A DNA stretch of 64,000 bases from Diplonema japonicum (Eukaryota > Euglenozoa > Diplonemea > Diplonemida > Diplonemidae): positions 496,001 to 560,000 of the forward strand of contig OZ025660.1 of NCBI GenBank assembly GCA_964019335.1. The letters run 5' to 3'. The notes beneath the pieces were generated by a model that was not told where the DNA came from, ran no database searches, and worked only from the letters and a program-made list of their open reading frames with translations. The position numbers and the translations under genes were made by a program. This document shows positions 42,941-53,170 of the stretch, piece after piece. Each line of letters opens with the position of its first letter. The first letter of the stretch is position 1.

Positions 42941-43824
42941 GTACCTCTCTTTGGTTTCTTCTTTTTTATGTGAAAGCGGGGATCAAATAAAATTAAATAC
43001 ATATCCGTCCGTAAGTGTAAACAGTAAGAAATAGATAGGGAAGGAGGGCAAGGCCAGAGAGGGGTTGCTTCGCATACAGAGCCGAAGCCTCCCCTCTTGC
43101 TGACCCTGATCTGCAAGCCTTCAGAGAAGAAGAACTGGCGTGGGGAAAGGAGGAGAAAAAGAAAAAAAGAATACGGGAGGAATATATGAGAGGAAGATGT
43201 GGGAAAAGAAACAACCTTTGTAATAAGATCTCCATTCTTGTTGCTCATGCCAAAGGCTCTGAGATTTGTTGAACAAAACAGTAGAACTAATATATTATTT
43301 TGAATCACAAAAAGCTCTCAAAGCCAGGACTCTATATCAATTTCTTTTCTTCTTTTTTAACTTTTTGAGAAAGTTTTTAAAACCCAGTTTAAGAAATTCT
43401 TCTTATCTTATCTTTCCACTGGGTTCACCCAAAAAAAAGAAAAGAAACAAGGTACGGGAGGAGGGAAGAAAAGTGTTCCTTTCGTTTCTTTGAGACAAAG
43501 GGGAAAAAAAAAGAGAGAAAAAGCTCTAGTTATCTTAAATATTATATTATAGGTGGGGTTGGGTGAGACACAGCTCACGCCTTGTTCTTGGTGAATGAAC
43601 AATAAAATAAACATATAAGTGGGGGAAAAGATTCACTAAAGAAAATTTTTTAAGTAACAAAAAAGAAACAAAAAGAATCTTACGAACATACCCATAAAAA
43701 GGGAACAGCGGTGGGGGTAAGAGTAAAGGATTCTTCTTCTTATTCTTTTCTTGGTTTTTTTGGTTTTGTTTTTTTGTGTGTATTTTTTTGTTCAATAAGG
43801 TCAGCACTACAACTACTGCTAAAG
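42941..43824. other. Spacer downstream of the repeat protein gene
   Basis: Single-copy within the window, AT-rich with A/T runs. No supported frame, tRNA or other RNA recognised. It must include the 3' end of the 43825-46461 gene. Confidence 0.5.
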
Positions 43825-46461
43825 CTAAATGTCAAAGTACACGGTGGAACTGGGCGGTGTCATCTTAACCTCCTGAGAAGGCACAGGAGCTTTCTCCAAG
43901 TCACTCAACAGCATTTCCCGAGGAGCGGTCGTGGTCATGGTAGAGGTTCTCTTCTTGTTGTACACTGTGAGGGCGATGGCGGAACCAATGCACAGGGCAC
44001 CCAAACCACCTGCGAGATACAGCCACGGCATCGAGAAGGAGGAAGAGGAAGAGGAGGAGGAGGAGCCAGACTCGTCATCAGGTTGCGGGGCAGGAACGCT
44101 GACCTTTGCGACAGGCTTCACAACAAGGGAACCCTCGTCGCCGTCCACCAAAGGTCCCTTCCCCTCAGCTGCCTCCTTCACCGCCTCTTCCACTTCCGCC
44201 TCGATCTTGTCCGCATCTTTCCCCTCAATACGGTACTCCACGAACACACCAGTGTCGCTGTCATCCTCCACCTGCTGGACTCCGGCACCTCTGTAACGAC
44301 GCCTCTCCTCGTTCAGGTAGTCCATGTTCCATGAACGGTCCACTTCCACCGCATAGTTCCTCCTCTCCCTCGGTGTCGGACGCCTGTTCCCCGCCTTCAA
44401 CACACCAACAGCAGTCACCACCAACCAGTCGGGCCTCGACCTCAGCCACCTTGAAGCCTTCATCATAGACATCCTGAACTTCCTCAGGAAGTCCCTCGGC
44501 CTCTGCATCACATAGTTCCTGTTACCTCTAAACCTCAAGCACTTCTCCATCTCAGGAGAAGGTGTGGGGTTTGGTGTCGACATTCTTGGAGCTGCGGTGT
44601 TCGGGGCTGAGGTCTCTCTCTGCTCGCTGCCAGGGGATGAAGTCACTTTCTGTTCACCACCAGGGGATGAGGTTTCTTTCTGCTCGCCACCAGGGGATGA
44701 AGTCACTTTCTGCTCGCCACCAGGGGACGAAGTCTCCTTCTGTTCGCCATTAGGGCTTGGAGTCTCACCGTTGCCCATTTCACCACCAGGGGACGGAGTC
44801 TCGCCGTTGCCTTCTTCACCACCAGGGGATGGAGTCCTGCCGTTGCCCTCCTCACCACCAGGGGACGGAGTCTCGCCGTTGCCTTCTTCACCACCAGGAG
44901 ATGGAGTCCTACCGCCGTTGCCTTCCTCACCGCCAGGAGATGGAGTCTCGCCGTTGCCTTCCTCACCACCAGGGGACGGACCTTCTTCACCGCCAGGAGA
45001 TGGACCCTCTTCGGTACCTTCTTCAGTTCCCTCCTCGGTGCCTTCTTCTGTTCCCTCTTCACGGTCTTTTGCGGCTCCCTGTTCACCTTTGTTGCCATTG
45101 TTGCCCTCAGGGTTGTTGTTGCCCCCTTCTTCACCGTTGCCGGTGCCCCCTTCTTCACCGCCAGTTGGTGGAGGCATACCGTTGCCACCTTCTTCACCGC
45201 CAGTGGGTGGAGGCATACCGTTGCCACCCTCCTCACCATCAGGGGATGGAGTCCTGCCGTTACCACCCTCTTCACCGCCAGGGGATGGAGTCCTACCGTT
45301 GCCACTCTCCTCACCGCCAGGAGATGGAGTCCTTCCGTTGCCACCTTCTTCACCACCAGGGGATGGAGTCCTACCGTTACCACCCTCTTCACTGCCAGGG
45401 GATGGAGTCCTACCGTTGCCACCCTCTTCACCGCCAGGAGATGGAGTCCTTCCGTTGCCACCTTCTTCACCACCAGGGGATGGAGTCCTACCGTTACCAC
45501 CCTCTTCACCGCCAGGGGATGGAGTCCTGCCGTTGCCACCCTCCTCACCGCCAGGAGATGGAGTCCTACCGTTGCCACCCTCTTCACCGCCAGGAGATGG
45601 GGTCCTACCGTTGCCACCCTCCTCACCGCCGGGAGATGGAGTCCTACCGTTCCCTTCCTCACCACCAGGGGATGGAGTCCTACCGTTGCCTTCTTCACCA
45701 CCAGGGGATGGAGTCTTACCGTTGCCCTCTTCACCACCAGGGGAATCCGTGTTCTGCTCACCGTTCGGACTGGGGGTGTTCTGCTGACCATTAGGACTGG
45801 GGGTGTTCTGTTGACCATTAGGACTCGGGGTGTTCTGTTGACCATTAGGACTGGGAGTGTTCTGCTGGCCGTTAGGACTGGGGGTGTTCTGCTGACCATT
45901 AGGACTCGGGGTGTTCTGTTGACCATTAGGGCTTGGAGTGTTCTGCTGACCATTAGGACTCGGAGTGTTTTGTTGACCATTAGGACTGGGGGTGTTCTGT
46001 TGACCATTAGGGCTTGGAGTAGCAGGGGCCCGAGTAGCAGGGGCTCGGGTAGCAGGGGCTGAAGTAGCGGGAGCAGAAGTGTCAGGGGCTCGAGTAGCAG
46101 GGGCCCGAGTAGCGGGAGCAGAAGTGTCAGGGGCCCGAGTATCAGGAGGCGAAGTAGCAGGGGCCCGAGTATCAGGGATTGCTGTGTCAGGGGACAAACT
46201 CTCACCCGGTTTACACTTCCTCGGGGGGTAGGTCTTCTTCCCGTAGCTCTTCTTCCCGTAGTAGGTCTTCTTCCCGTAGTACGTCTTCTTCCCGTAACTC
46301 TTTTTCCCATAATAGCTCTTTCCGTAGTACTTGCTACTGTAGTGGTTCCCGTTGCCGTAGCCATAGTTGTATCCCCCCACTTGGCTGCCATAGTAGTGTG
46401 CGCTGGCTGGTGCCACCATCGAGGCGGCACACAGCACTAGAAGCAAGCTCCTCGACCTCAT
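43825..46461 (-). CDS. Tandem-repeat secreted/surface protein, copy 2 (complete)
   Basis: 878 aa, single exon. Signal peptide ~1-21. Tyr/Gly/Lys stretch (YGKKSYGKKTYYGKK, ~40-80), similar in style to mussel-foot adhesive repeats. Pro/Thr/Ala units follow (~95-150), then ten TPSPNGQQN units, ~13 units of SPGGEEGGNGRTP, MPPPTGGEEGGNG units, an EEGTEEGT run and SSPGGEQKET units. A globular ~130-residue region with one Cys (MEKCLRFRGN...), possibly SEA-like, precedes a Ser run, a membrane helix at ~812-835 and a ~40-residue cytosolic tail. Type I membrane protein; the long repeat arm would project from the cell. Paralogue at 1-1408. Adhesion or coat function is inferred. Confidence 0.87.
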   Translation of the reverse strand: MRSRSLLLVLCAASMVAPASAHYYGSQVGGYNYGYGNGNHYSSKYYGKSYYGKKSYGKKTYYGKKTYYGKKSYGKKTYPPRKCKPGESLSPDTAIPDTRAPATSPPDTRAPDTSAPATRAPATRAPDTSAPATSAPATRAPATRAPATPSPNGQQNTPSPNGQQNTPSPNGQQNTPSPNGQQNTPSPNGQQNTPSPNGQQNTPSPNGQQNTPSPNGQQNTPSPNGQQNTPSPNGEQNTDSPGGEEGNGKTPSPGGEEGNGRTPSPGGEEGNGRTPSPGGEEGGNGRTPSPGGEEGGNGRTPSPGGEEGGNGRTPSPGGEEGGNGRTPSPGGEEGGNGRTPSPGGEEGGNGRTPSPGSEEGGNGRTPSPGGEEGGNGRTPSPGGEESGNGRTPSPGGEEGGNGRTPSPDGEEGGNGMPPPTGGEEGGNGMPPPTGGEEGGTGNGEEGGNNNPEGNNGNKGEQGAAKDREEGTEEGTEEGTEEGTEEGPSPGGEEGPSPGGEEGNGETPSPGGEEGNGGRTPSPGGEEGNGETPSPGGEEGNGRTPSPGGEEGNGETPSPGGEMGNGETPSPNGEQKETSSPGGEQKVTSSPGGEQKETSSPGGEQKVTSSPGSEQRETSAPNTAAPRMSTPNPTPSPEMEKCLRFRGNRNYVMQRPRDFLRKFRMSMMKASRWLRSRPDWLVVTAVGVLKAGNRRPTPRERRNYAVEVDRSWNMDYLNEERRRYRGAGVQQVEDDSDTGVFVEYRIEGKDADKIEAEVEEAVKEAAEGKGPLVDGDEGSLVVKPVAKVSVPAPQPDDESGSSSSSSSSSFSMPWLYLAGGLGALCIGSAIALTVYNKKRTSTMTTTAPREMLLSDLEKAPVPSQEVKMTPPSSTVYFDI
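44640..46020. repeat. Coding tandem repeats of the surface protein
   Basis: Units of 36-42 bp (mostly 39 bp) at about 44640-45755 and ten 27-bp units at about 45758-46020. Unit numbers differ from the copy at the window start (six 27-bp units). No stop triplets over most of it in several frames on both strands. Confidence 0.85.
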
Positions 46462-46544
46462 ATTTATGTTCAGTAAACCTGTGTGGTTGTGTCGTTACAA
46501 ATTTGTGAAAAGAAGAATTGGAATCGCCTTTTTGTCCTCACCCA

Positions 46545-48073
46545 TGTGTCCTTGCTGCCGAAAGTAAGCTCAAGAAAATATCGGTGGCACTCTCCTTCAT
46601 GCCCTTGCTGCCGAAGTCCCATCCTCCAGGAGCCTGGTTCCCTTTCCAGAGAACGGACATCAGAACAGATCTTGGTTTGCGAATGGAATGGTTGTACACA
46701 CCGCACCCATCTTGCCCCTTTGCCTACCTCCCCACCCCTCCATTGGTCCTCGTGATGGGAATATGAATGGATCAGTTTCCTTCTGTCATTTATGTGTTAA
46801 AGGGGAATCAGGAGACTGTGTCTTCATAGAATGGACCAATGTTCTTTAACTACGGTGTCATCATGCTTCGGTGTTGCTGCTGTCGGGCACAACACAGATC
46901 CTTGAGACAGCAAAGAAAAGCAACTGTGCTTTGGGTGTTGTTGCTGTTTTCTTTTCAGAAAGGGTTTGTGCAGAGCACCTATCCATCAAACACCTATCAT
47001 CTGTGATGACAAGGTCAGAGACTCTAGTCTTTTGTGCTTTGATCATCATTCACAGCGTTGGTGTGTCCCCTTCGACACGGGTCATCACCTCAAAAGACGA
47101 AAAAGGCAAAGCAAAGAGAACAAAAAATGGTCTCACGCTGATAAAGCTCCCATTCCAAGCATGAGGTGCCCAACGGGTGGTATGTACAGCGTTGCGTTGC
47201 TGCTTTCTTTGTTCTCACATCCCTCTTCTCGCATTGCTTCACAACCATCACCCTATTAAGAGGGAACTGGCTCGCTTATAAGCTTGCTGAAAGCTTCCTT
47301 CCTTCCTTCCTTCCTTCCTTCTTTCCTTGCTCTCCCATGTCTCTCTTCACTTCTCCTCTCGCATCAGGACTGGAGGATGGTATCTTTACTGTGAAAGGCC
47401 TTCCGTGGCACCCGTGCTGCTTCTTCTTGTGTCCTCATCTCCCGCCCACTTTCACCCTGCAGCACAAACAGAGTGTGACTGCTGCAACGACAGCGGAGGG
47501 CGGTGGAAGAGCCAGGATGGAATAAAATTGTGTCGAATGAAGAGCCTTGGCTACAAATGGAAAGAAGTCAGAAGTCCTTGTTTGTAAATCATGAATTGAA
47601 AGATCAGAAGCAAGACTGGCATGTCGTGAAAGGGTCGTTGTCATCATCTTGGTTTGTGCAAAAAAGAAAAAGGAAACCTTTTCCTCAAAAAGGCAAAAGA
47701 AAACCGCTGGAGTCTCACGCTGATAAAGCTCCCATTCCAAGCATGAGGTGCCCAACGGGTGGTATGTACAGCGTTGCGTTGTGTTGCGTTGCCTGTCCCT
47801 CCACTCCAAGGAGAAGGGTGTGCATCAGACGATGCCGTCTCACTGGTGTCTGCTCAGCACCAACAGAAGCCTGCCGGTTCATAAAATATAGGATCTAAGT
47901 GGTGAATCATCATCTGCTCATTCCTTGGAGGGTATCTATTTATTTTATTTCCCCCTAATTCTCTCAGTTTATTTTTCAAAAAAAAACACAGTTCTATCGC
48001 AGACCAGCCAACCCTGAAGGGCCGACCGACTAGGATCGGAGGTGACAGAATGGGTGTGTTGAGTTCTCATCAC
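46545..48073. repeat. Mosaic intergenic repeat patch 4 (partner of 34610-36134)
   Basis: Matches 34610-36134 at constant offset 11938 for most of its length. Homology stops at GAGTTCTCATCAC (48073), after which this copy continues with different sequence (48074-48535: a short gene-like module fragment, then A/T-rich spacer without a gene). Confidence 0.85.
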
Positions 48074-48535
48074 GGACTTTTCTGCTCCATGTGCAAGCCC
48101 TCCAACGCCTCATTCACGTGAAGAAGAGAGGCCTTATCTAGTTTGCTCTACAAAGCGAAATAAGAATCAAGGTTCAAAAGAAAAGAAAACGAAGATAAAA
48201 AAGAAAACACTAAAAAAAAAGGGAGGGTGGGGCTAAGAGTGTTGTTGTAAAGTCACGGATGAAGGGGAGAAAGGGAAACGTATCTCTCCTTCAGAGAAAG
48301 AGCAGTATTTTTGGTATAAAAATTTCCCCGTGTGGTGCTCTGTTCTCTATTTTTTTTCTTTTTTTTTTTTTTAAAAAAAAGAAAAGGGGTTGGAAAGTGG
48401 AGAAAAATAGATAACCCGGGAAATAAAAAAAAACACACTGACTAATATTTCTTTTTTTTTTTTAAAAATGAAAAACGAACGTAACATATTTGAGAAAAAG
48501 AGATTTCTTTTTTTTTGGGGGGGGAGGAGGTCGTT

Positions 48536-49097
48536 CTATTCCAGCTTCGATGCAGGAAGGTGGGGGTACTTCTCCGCCTTTTTAAGTTTTTTTTTTTTTT
48601 TTTTTTTTTTCAAAACAAAAAAAAAAAGAAATTACATACCCAATCATTCGGGATGGTATATTTCCAGTCAGCACTGCACTTTTGTGCCCACCACAATCTG
48701 CGCATCATGGTCGCCTCGGAGTTAGAAGTCACCTGTTTTTTTTTTCTTTTTTTTTTTTTCCTCTCCTCCCGCCATACGTTGGGGTACACGTTCACACCCA
48801 CAGTATTGCCTACGATGGCGCCCCCAAGACCGAAGGAGAGCATCATGAAACCCCCTACCAAAGATGTGTTTTTCCTCATCATGACAGGCCACACCCACCC
48901 CATTGCAGCCCCCGCTGCACCACCGATTCCTGCGAACTTCAGCTGGTCCCTTCTTGTGCTCCTCTGGGTGCCCCACGGGTGGACGGTCGCTTCGAATTCT
49001 TTCTGTTTTTTTTTTTTTTTTTTCACTCCCTCTTCCAATGCCATACGTAATCTGCCGCTTTCATAGGGGGCAGTTCGGCAATTACTTTCTTCGTCAT
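48536..49097 (-). CDS. Small two-helix membrane protein, unknown
   Basis: Four exons: 49097-49047, 49002-48778, 48732-48640 and 48577-48536 (introns 44, 45 and 62 nt; donors GTATGG, GTATGG and GTATGT), 136 aa. All three introns carry a poly(A)-rich run near or directly before the acceptor. It begins MTKKVIAELPPMKAADY. Two Gly/Ala/Met-rich hydrophobic segments (GIGGAAGAAMGWVWPVMM and LVGGFMMLSFGLGGAIVG) form a likely hairpin, and a Trp-rich tail ends in ASKLE. Size and style fit small accessory subunits of mitochondrial respiratory complexes, but I do not recognise a specific one. The last acceptor could be AAAAAG or GCGGAG (both in frame). Confidence 0.78.
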
Positions 49098-49865
49098 TTT
49101 ATATTATTTTCCTCTCCCCCTTTTTTATTTTTTAAACTGTGAATTTGAACTGCGGTATTATATAATTCAAGAGAAATTTTAAAGTTCAAGTAAAAGGGGA
49201 AAAGAAAAATGGGAGGGGGGGGGAACCAAAAGCAACAATTTCTTGTTTCTGTTTTCACCCCCCCCTTTTTTTGTTCCTAGTTTTTTTTTTTTTTTTTAGA
49301 AGAAAAAAAAATAAAAATATAAGGGAGGTAAGCAGAAGAAAAAATAAGAAAACCCAACCCCCTTACGATTCTCTCTTCTTCTTCTTGCTCTATTTGCTTT
49401 TTTTTTTTTTTTCTCTTTTTCTATTGCTGCCCATTTTTTTTAAATTGGTTTTTCATTTCTCGTCCCAAGAACTTCCACACAATCGTAATCAAAAAAATTC
49501 ATCATGACCAACAAGACAGAGGAGCCTCACTGTGCGCGAAAATAAATATACAACGGGGAGAAAAAAAAGGGGGGGGGGAAAGGAATATCAGTGCTTTTTC
49601 TTGCTTCCTTTTTGCGCGTGTGTGTTAATCTTTTTTTTTTTTGTATTTTCGTAAAAATGGGGTAAATGGAATATAAAAAAAAAAAAAAACAAGAGCGGGA
49701 GAAGAAAAAAAAAAAGAAGGGAAAAAGGGAGAAGAAGAAAAAAAAGTAGTCTGAAGGGCAAAAAAAAGAGCGCCAAACCTGGAAAAGCTGGCCTCGTTTT
49801 TTTTTTCTTTTTTTTTTTCCCCCATTTCTTTTTCTTTTTTTTAAATCTTCCTTTCTGCCTTTCCT
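49098..49865. other. Intergenic spacer, low complexity
   Basis: Homopolymer and CT/GA-rich sequence, including T18 near 49278 and A15 near 49676. Frames through it are poly-Phe/Lys only. No feature recognised. Confidence 0.55.
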
Positions 49866-49908
49866 CTAAGCTGCGATTGTGCATTGGAAAAGCAAATTGA
49901 GGCCAGCA

Positions 49909-49942
<34 letters not shown>

Positions 49943-50218
49943 TTGCATACCTCCCATTCCATCCTGCCTCGCTTCATATAGAGGCAGCAGTCCAAGTTTT
50001 TTATTACATGGCTTCACTAGCTCTACCTGTCCTGAATCAGAGCCCTTCTCTTGCCTCAGTTGCTTTGCTGTATCGGCTAGCTTTGCGCAATCTTGAATGG
50101 TAGTGAAGCCAAGCCCGGACAGCTTCTCAAGCGCGCCTGCAATCGCCTCCAAATCAGTAACATTTAACTTTGCAAGCTGTGGAGATCTCTTGCAAGCCTC
50201 ATCCGTTTGTTCACCCAT
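49866..50218 (-). CDS. Small soluble protein, unknown
   Basis: Two exons: 50218-49951 and 49909-49866 (intron 41 nt, GTATGC, ~27 A, then G), 103 aa. It starts MGEQTDEACKRSPQL; a GTG-initiated extension upstream is not needed. A helical segment (LNVTDLEAIAGALEKLSGLGFTTIQDCAKLADTAKQL) resembles a helix-hairpin packing motif, followed by PCNKKLGLLPLYEARQ. The end depends on the acceptor: with the poly(A)-AG the protein ends GAGLNLLFQCTIAA; with the later CGCAG it would stop at once. The first is preferred because it matches the intron pattern of neighbouring genes. No family recognised. Confidence 0.6.
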
Positions 50219-50396
50219 TTTGCAGTATGTCCCCACCCCCCTCTCTCGCCCCCTTGTTAGCTCGGAAAACGAAAATTCACAATTTAAAAAAAAAGAAGAA
50301 AAAAAAAAAAAAAAAAAGATGGAAGTGACTGAAAAGCCACATAAAACAGTTACATAATGAGTATATAAAAAAGGGTTGGTTTATAATTACAGTACT

Positions 50397-52598
50397 TCAC
50401 CTGGCAGCCATTCGAAGCACGACCAGTGCGAACTCATCAAAACTGATCATGTCACTAGCTTTGGCTCGGTTGGTCACCTTTTTTATTGTCTTCCCCCACC
50501 GTTGTTTTCAACACACCTGGGCCAGTACCCTGTCTACGTACGACCGGCACTTCACACCTATGTGGTCCATGGTGTCGAAATAGCTGTCCAGCTGCATTCT
50601 GCTGATGGCACCTTTATTGTCAACATCGATACTGTAATGGGTTTATTTTGGGGGAAAGGGGTATAGGGGATACCATTCAAAGACCTGCTTCAGATGTGTT
50701 TCATCAAGCTGCTTAAGCTCCTTCACTTGATACTTTGACTTATACTCCCCAAAGCTCCACCCCCCGCCTACTGGGGCGGAGTTTGGCCTGCTTACACACA
50801 AACTGGTTCTCTTGTTCTGTGGTGGTTCAGGGGCGTATGTGCTACATGGTTGGGTGCTGTGCAGGCCCAGTTGTCTCTCTGGGTGGTACTCGTGGTTCGG
50901 AGGTAGCTTCGTCCACACATCACCGTCTTCCCACCGCAAGATGTGTGTAGTGCTTGTGCCGATGTTCAGCTTGCACCCCAGCAAGGACACGCCGCCAGTG
51001 CCGCTGCTGATATCCCATTCGGAGCCGTACTTGCTCCCGGGCACCTTGAACCTCGCCTTGTCCCCCACCACCGTCACCACAGTGTTGTCCTTCAGTGTCA
51101 CCCAGGGCCCCTGCAGGTATGTCGAGATGTCCGTCCCGCTCTCCGTCAGCTTCACCCCTGACGTCACCCACGTCTCCTTCCCATATGGCGTGTCCGCGTC
51201 CCTTGCAGCACGGGGCGGCTGTACAAACGGCGTCTCCGACACCTGCGGCACCTCATGCGGGGCTTCGTTTGCTGGCTCCTCTGCTTTTTCAATAGGGATG
51301 CTTGGCTCCGTCTCAACCCTTGTTTCCTGTGCCGATCCAGCTTCCTGCGGTGCAGGCTCCTCTTTTGGCTGTGAGGGCTCTTCTTTTGGCTGTACAGGCT
51401 GTGGGGCAGACTCTTCTATTGGCTGTGGTTCAACTTCAGGCTGAGGTGGTTGTGCCCGCATGGAAGGAGGTTGATTTTCCTGAGTTCGGTCTTCAAGATC
51501 CTCTTCCTCTGACTGGCTAGGTGTCCAGGAAGCAGGGGCAACGCTCGCATGCTGCGTGTGATACCGCACCCACTGCAAGAGGATGCCTGCAGACACAGAC
51601 ACCTCCCACACATCATCGTCGGTGATGGTCTCGACGAGCCTCGTGACAGTGTCGAAGGACATCTTGCTCAGGGCGGGCGGGTTGGTGCTAAACCGTTGCA
51701 TGAGCAGCTCGGTGGAGTCGACTGTGCACAGCTCTATGTCTTCGTAGCCTTGCAAGAGGAGCACTGCGGAGAGGATGGAAGGGAGATGGGCCTCCGACCC
51801 TGCAGAGGTACCCGCCATCCGGAAGAGGTTGCGGAGGACTTCGGCGGAAAGCAAAGTTAACCCTTCCTTTATAAGAGTTATGTCGAGACTTGTGTTATTC
51901 CTATACACGGAATGACTTTCCATGCAAGGCAGGTTGCCTGAGGACTGCATGCTGCCATGGATGGCAGACATGTCGAAGGTACTAGCGAGGATGTTGAGCG
52001 ATAGCAGTTCGGGGGTATCGGTAGCTTGTTCAAGGAGAACAAAGCATCCAGGGTAGTCCTCCACCCTGCACTTTTCTTGGTGAGGTTCGCTGGGAGGTGT
52101 TTCCCTACTGCTACCCCGGTCCGGCTCATCGCTGCTGTCGTGTTCCCTTTCCTCGCAAGTAGCTGTTGGGAGGTAACCTACTGTTAATGAGGGGCGGGGG
52201 GCGGTCTTGTTTACGGTAACCAAACGGGACTTTGAATAGTACTCTACCTTGTTTACGGTGAAAAGGTACCCTGCAGAGGCTGTCTGGCTCTCACCTAGTG
52301 GGACTAGGTAGTATTTTCTCGAGGATAGCTGCGACTGGAATTCGTTCTCAGTACAGACCAAGTCGAGCTGGCCGCCTAGAAAGCTCACTAAAAACAATTC
52401 TTCAGACTGACTTCCTGTATTCCTCATCAGCGCCTTCACCACCACCCCTTCCTTCCCTCCCAGCACCCCGTCTTTCAGCACCACCTTCTCCCCTACAGCG
52501 TCCCGTACTGCCACCGCCTGTACAGCTTTTTTCATGGTGTCCTCTTGTACTAGTTCGGAATTTATCGGCCCACTTGCTATGTCCGCAGGTGAAGACAT
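50397..52598 (-). CDS. EF-hand-containing protein with Pro/Glu-rich middle, unknown
   Basis: Three exons: 52598-50674, 50631-50517 and 50477-50397 (introns 42 and 39 nt), 706 aa. Exon 1 reads on into a stop at 50643, but splicing at GTATCC continues with a canonical EF-hand, VFECIDVDNKGAISRMQLDSYF, and after the second intron a degenerate partner (MISFDEFALVVLRMAAR). The first loop has Asp-x-Asp-Asn-x-Gly with Gln instead of Glu at position 12, so calcium affinity may be low. The N-terminal ~200 residues include beta-rich segments. Residues ~250-350 are helical, ~360-460 are a Gln/Pro/Glu-rich linker and ~470-600 are beta-rich (TVVTVVGDKARFKV). No named family recognised. Confidence 0.78.
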
Positions 52599-53170
52599 GG
52601 TTTATTTTTTTTTTTTTAATTTCTGGATGCAATTGTTCATTTTGGAACAGAAAAAAATGATATGTGGGAGGGGGGTTGGGATGCATGAAGGTTAGTTTAA
52701 AAAAAAAAAAAAAAATGCCGAACAATAGCCTGCTTTTGGGCTTTTTTTTTTTTTTTTTTTTTTTTTGAACCAAAAAAAAAACAATAATTTATTTACAAAA
52801 TTATTGTTTTTTTTTCCCCCCAATGTTCTTGTTCAAAAGAAGAAGGGGGAAAAAAAACGACGTCTGCGCAGATATTTCACACACAGAACCGTCTGCGGGG
52901 GGAACCATAAAAGAAAAGCTAAAACAAACCAATTATACTCTCTCCTCTACACTTTTACTCATTTTTTTAAAAATCTTTTTCCTGTCAACATTTACATTTT
53001 TAAGTTCATCCGTCCAGCTAAGTGCGAAATGAACCTGAGCTTGCGTCCTGACTGTTGATTCAAATACCCCCCCCCCCCCCCCCCCCCCCAAACGTCTTTT
53101 TCTTTCGGCGGTGCCAGAAGAAAAAAAATGGGTTTGACGGGTTTTAACGGGAAAATACGGGGGTCACTGT
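52599..53170. other. Intergenic spacer, low complexity
   Basis: T25 near 52741, C21 near 53067, A/T runs. No supported feature; it carries the leader region of the EF-hand gene. Confidence 0.55.

Noticed and set aside
34610-48073. Mitochondrial gene cassettes (diplonemid-style) as source of the modules
   Set aside because: An attractive idea because diplonemid mitochondrial genes are fragmented, but no module translates into a recognisable respiratory-chain piece.
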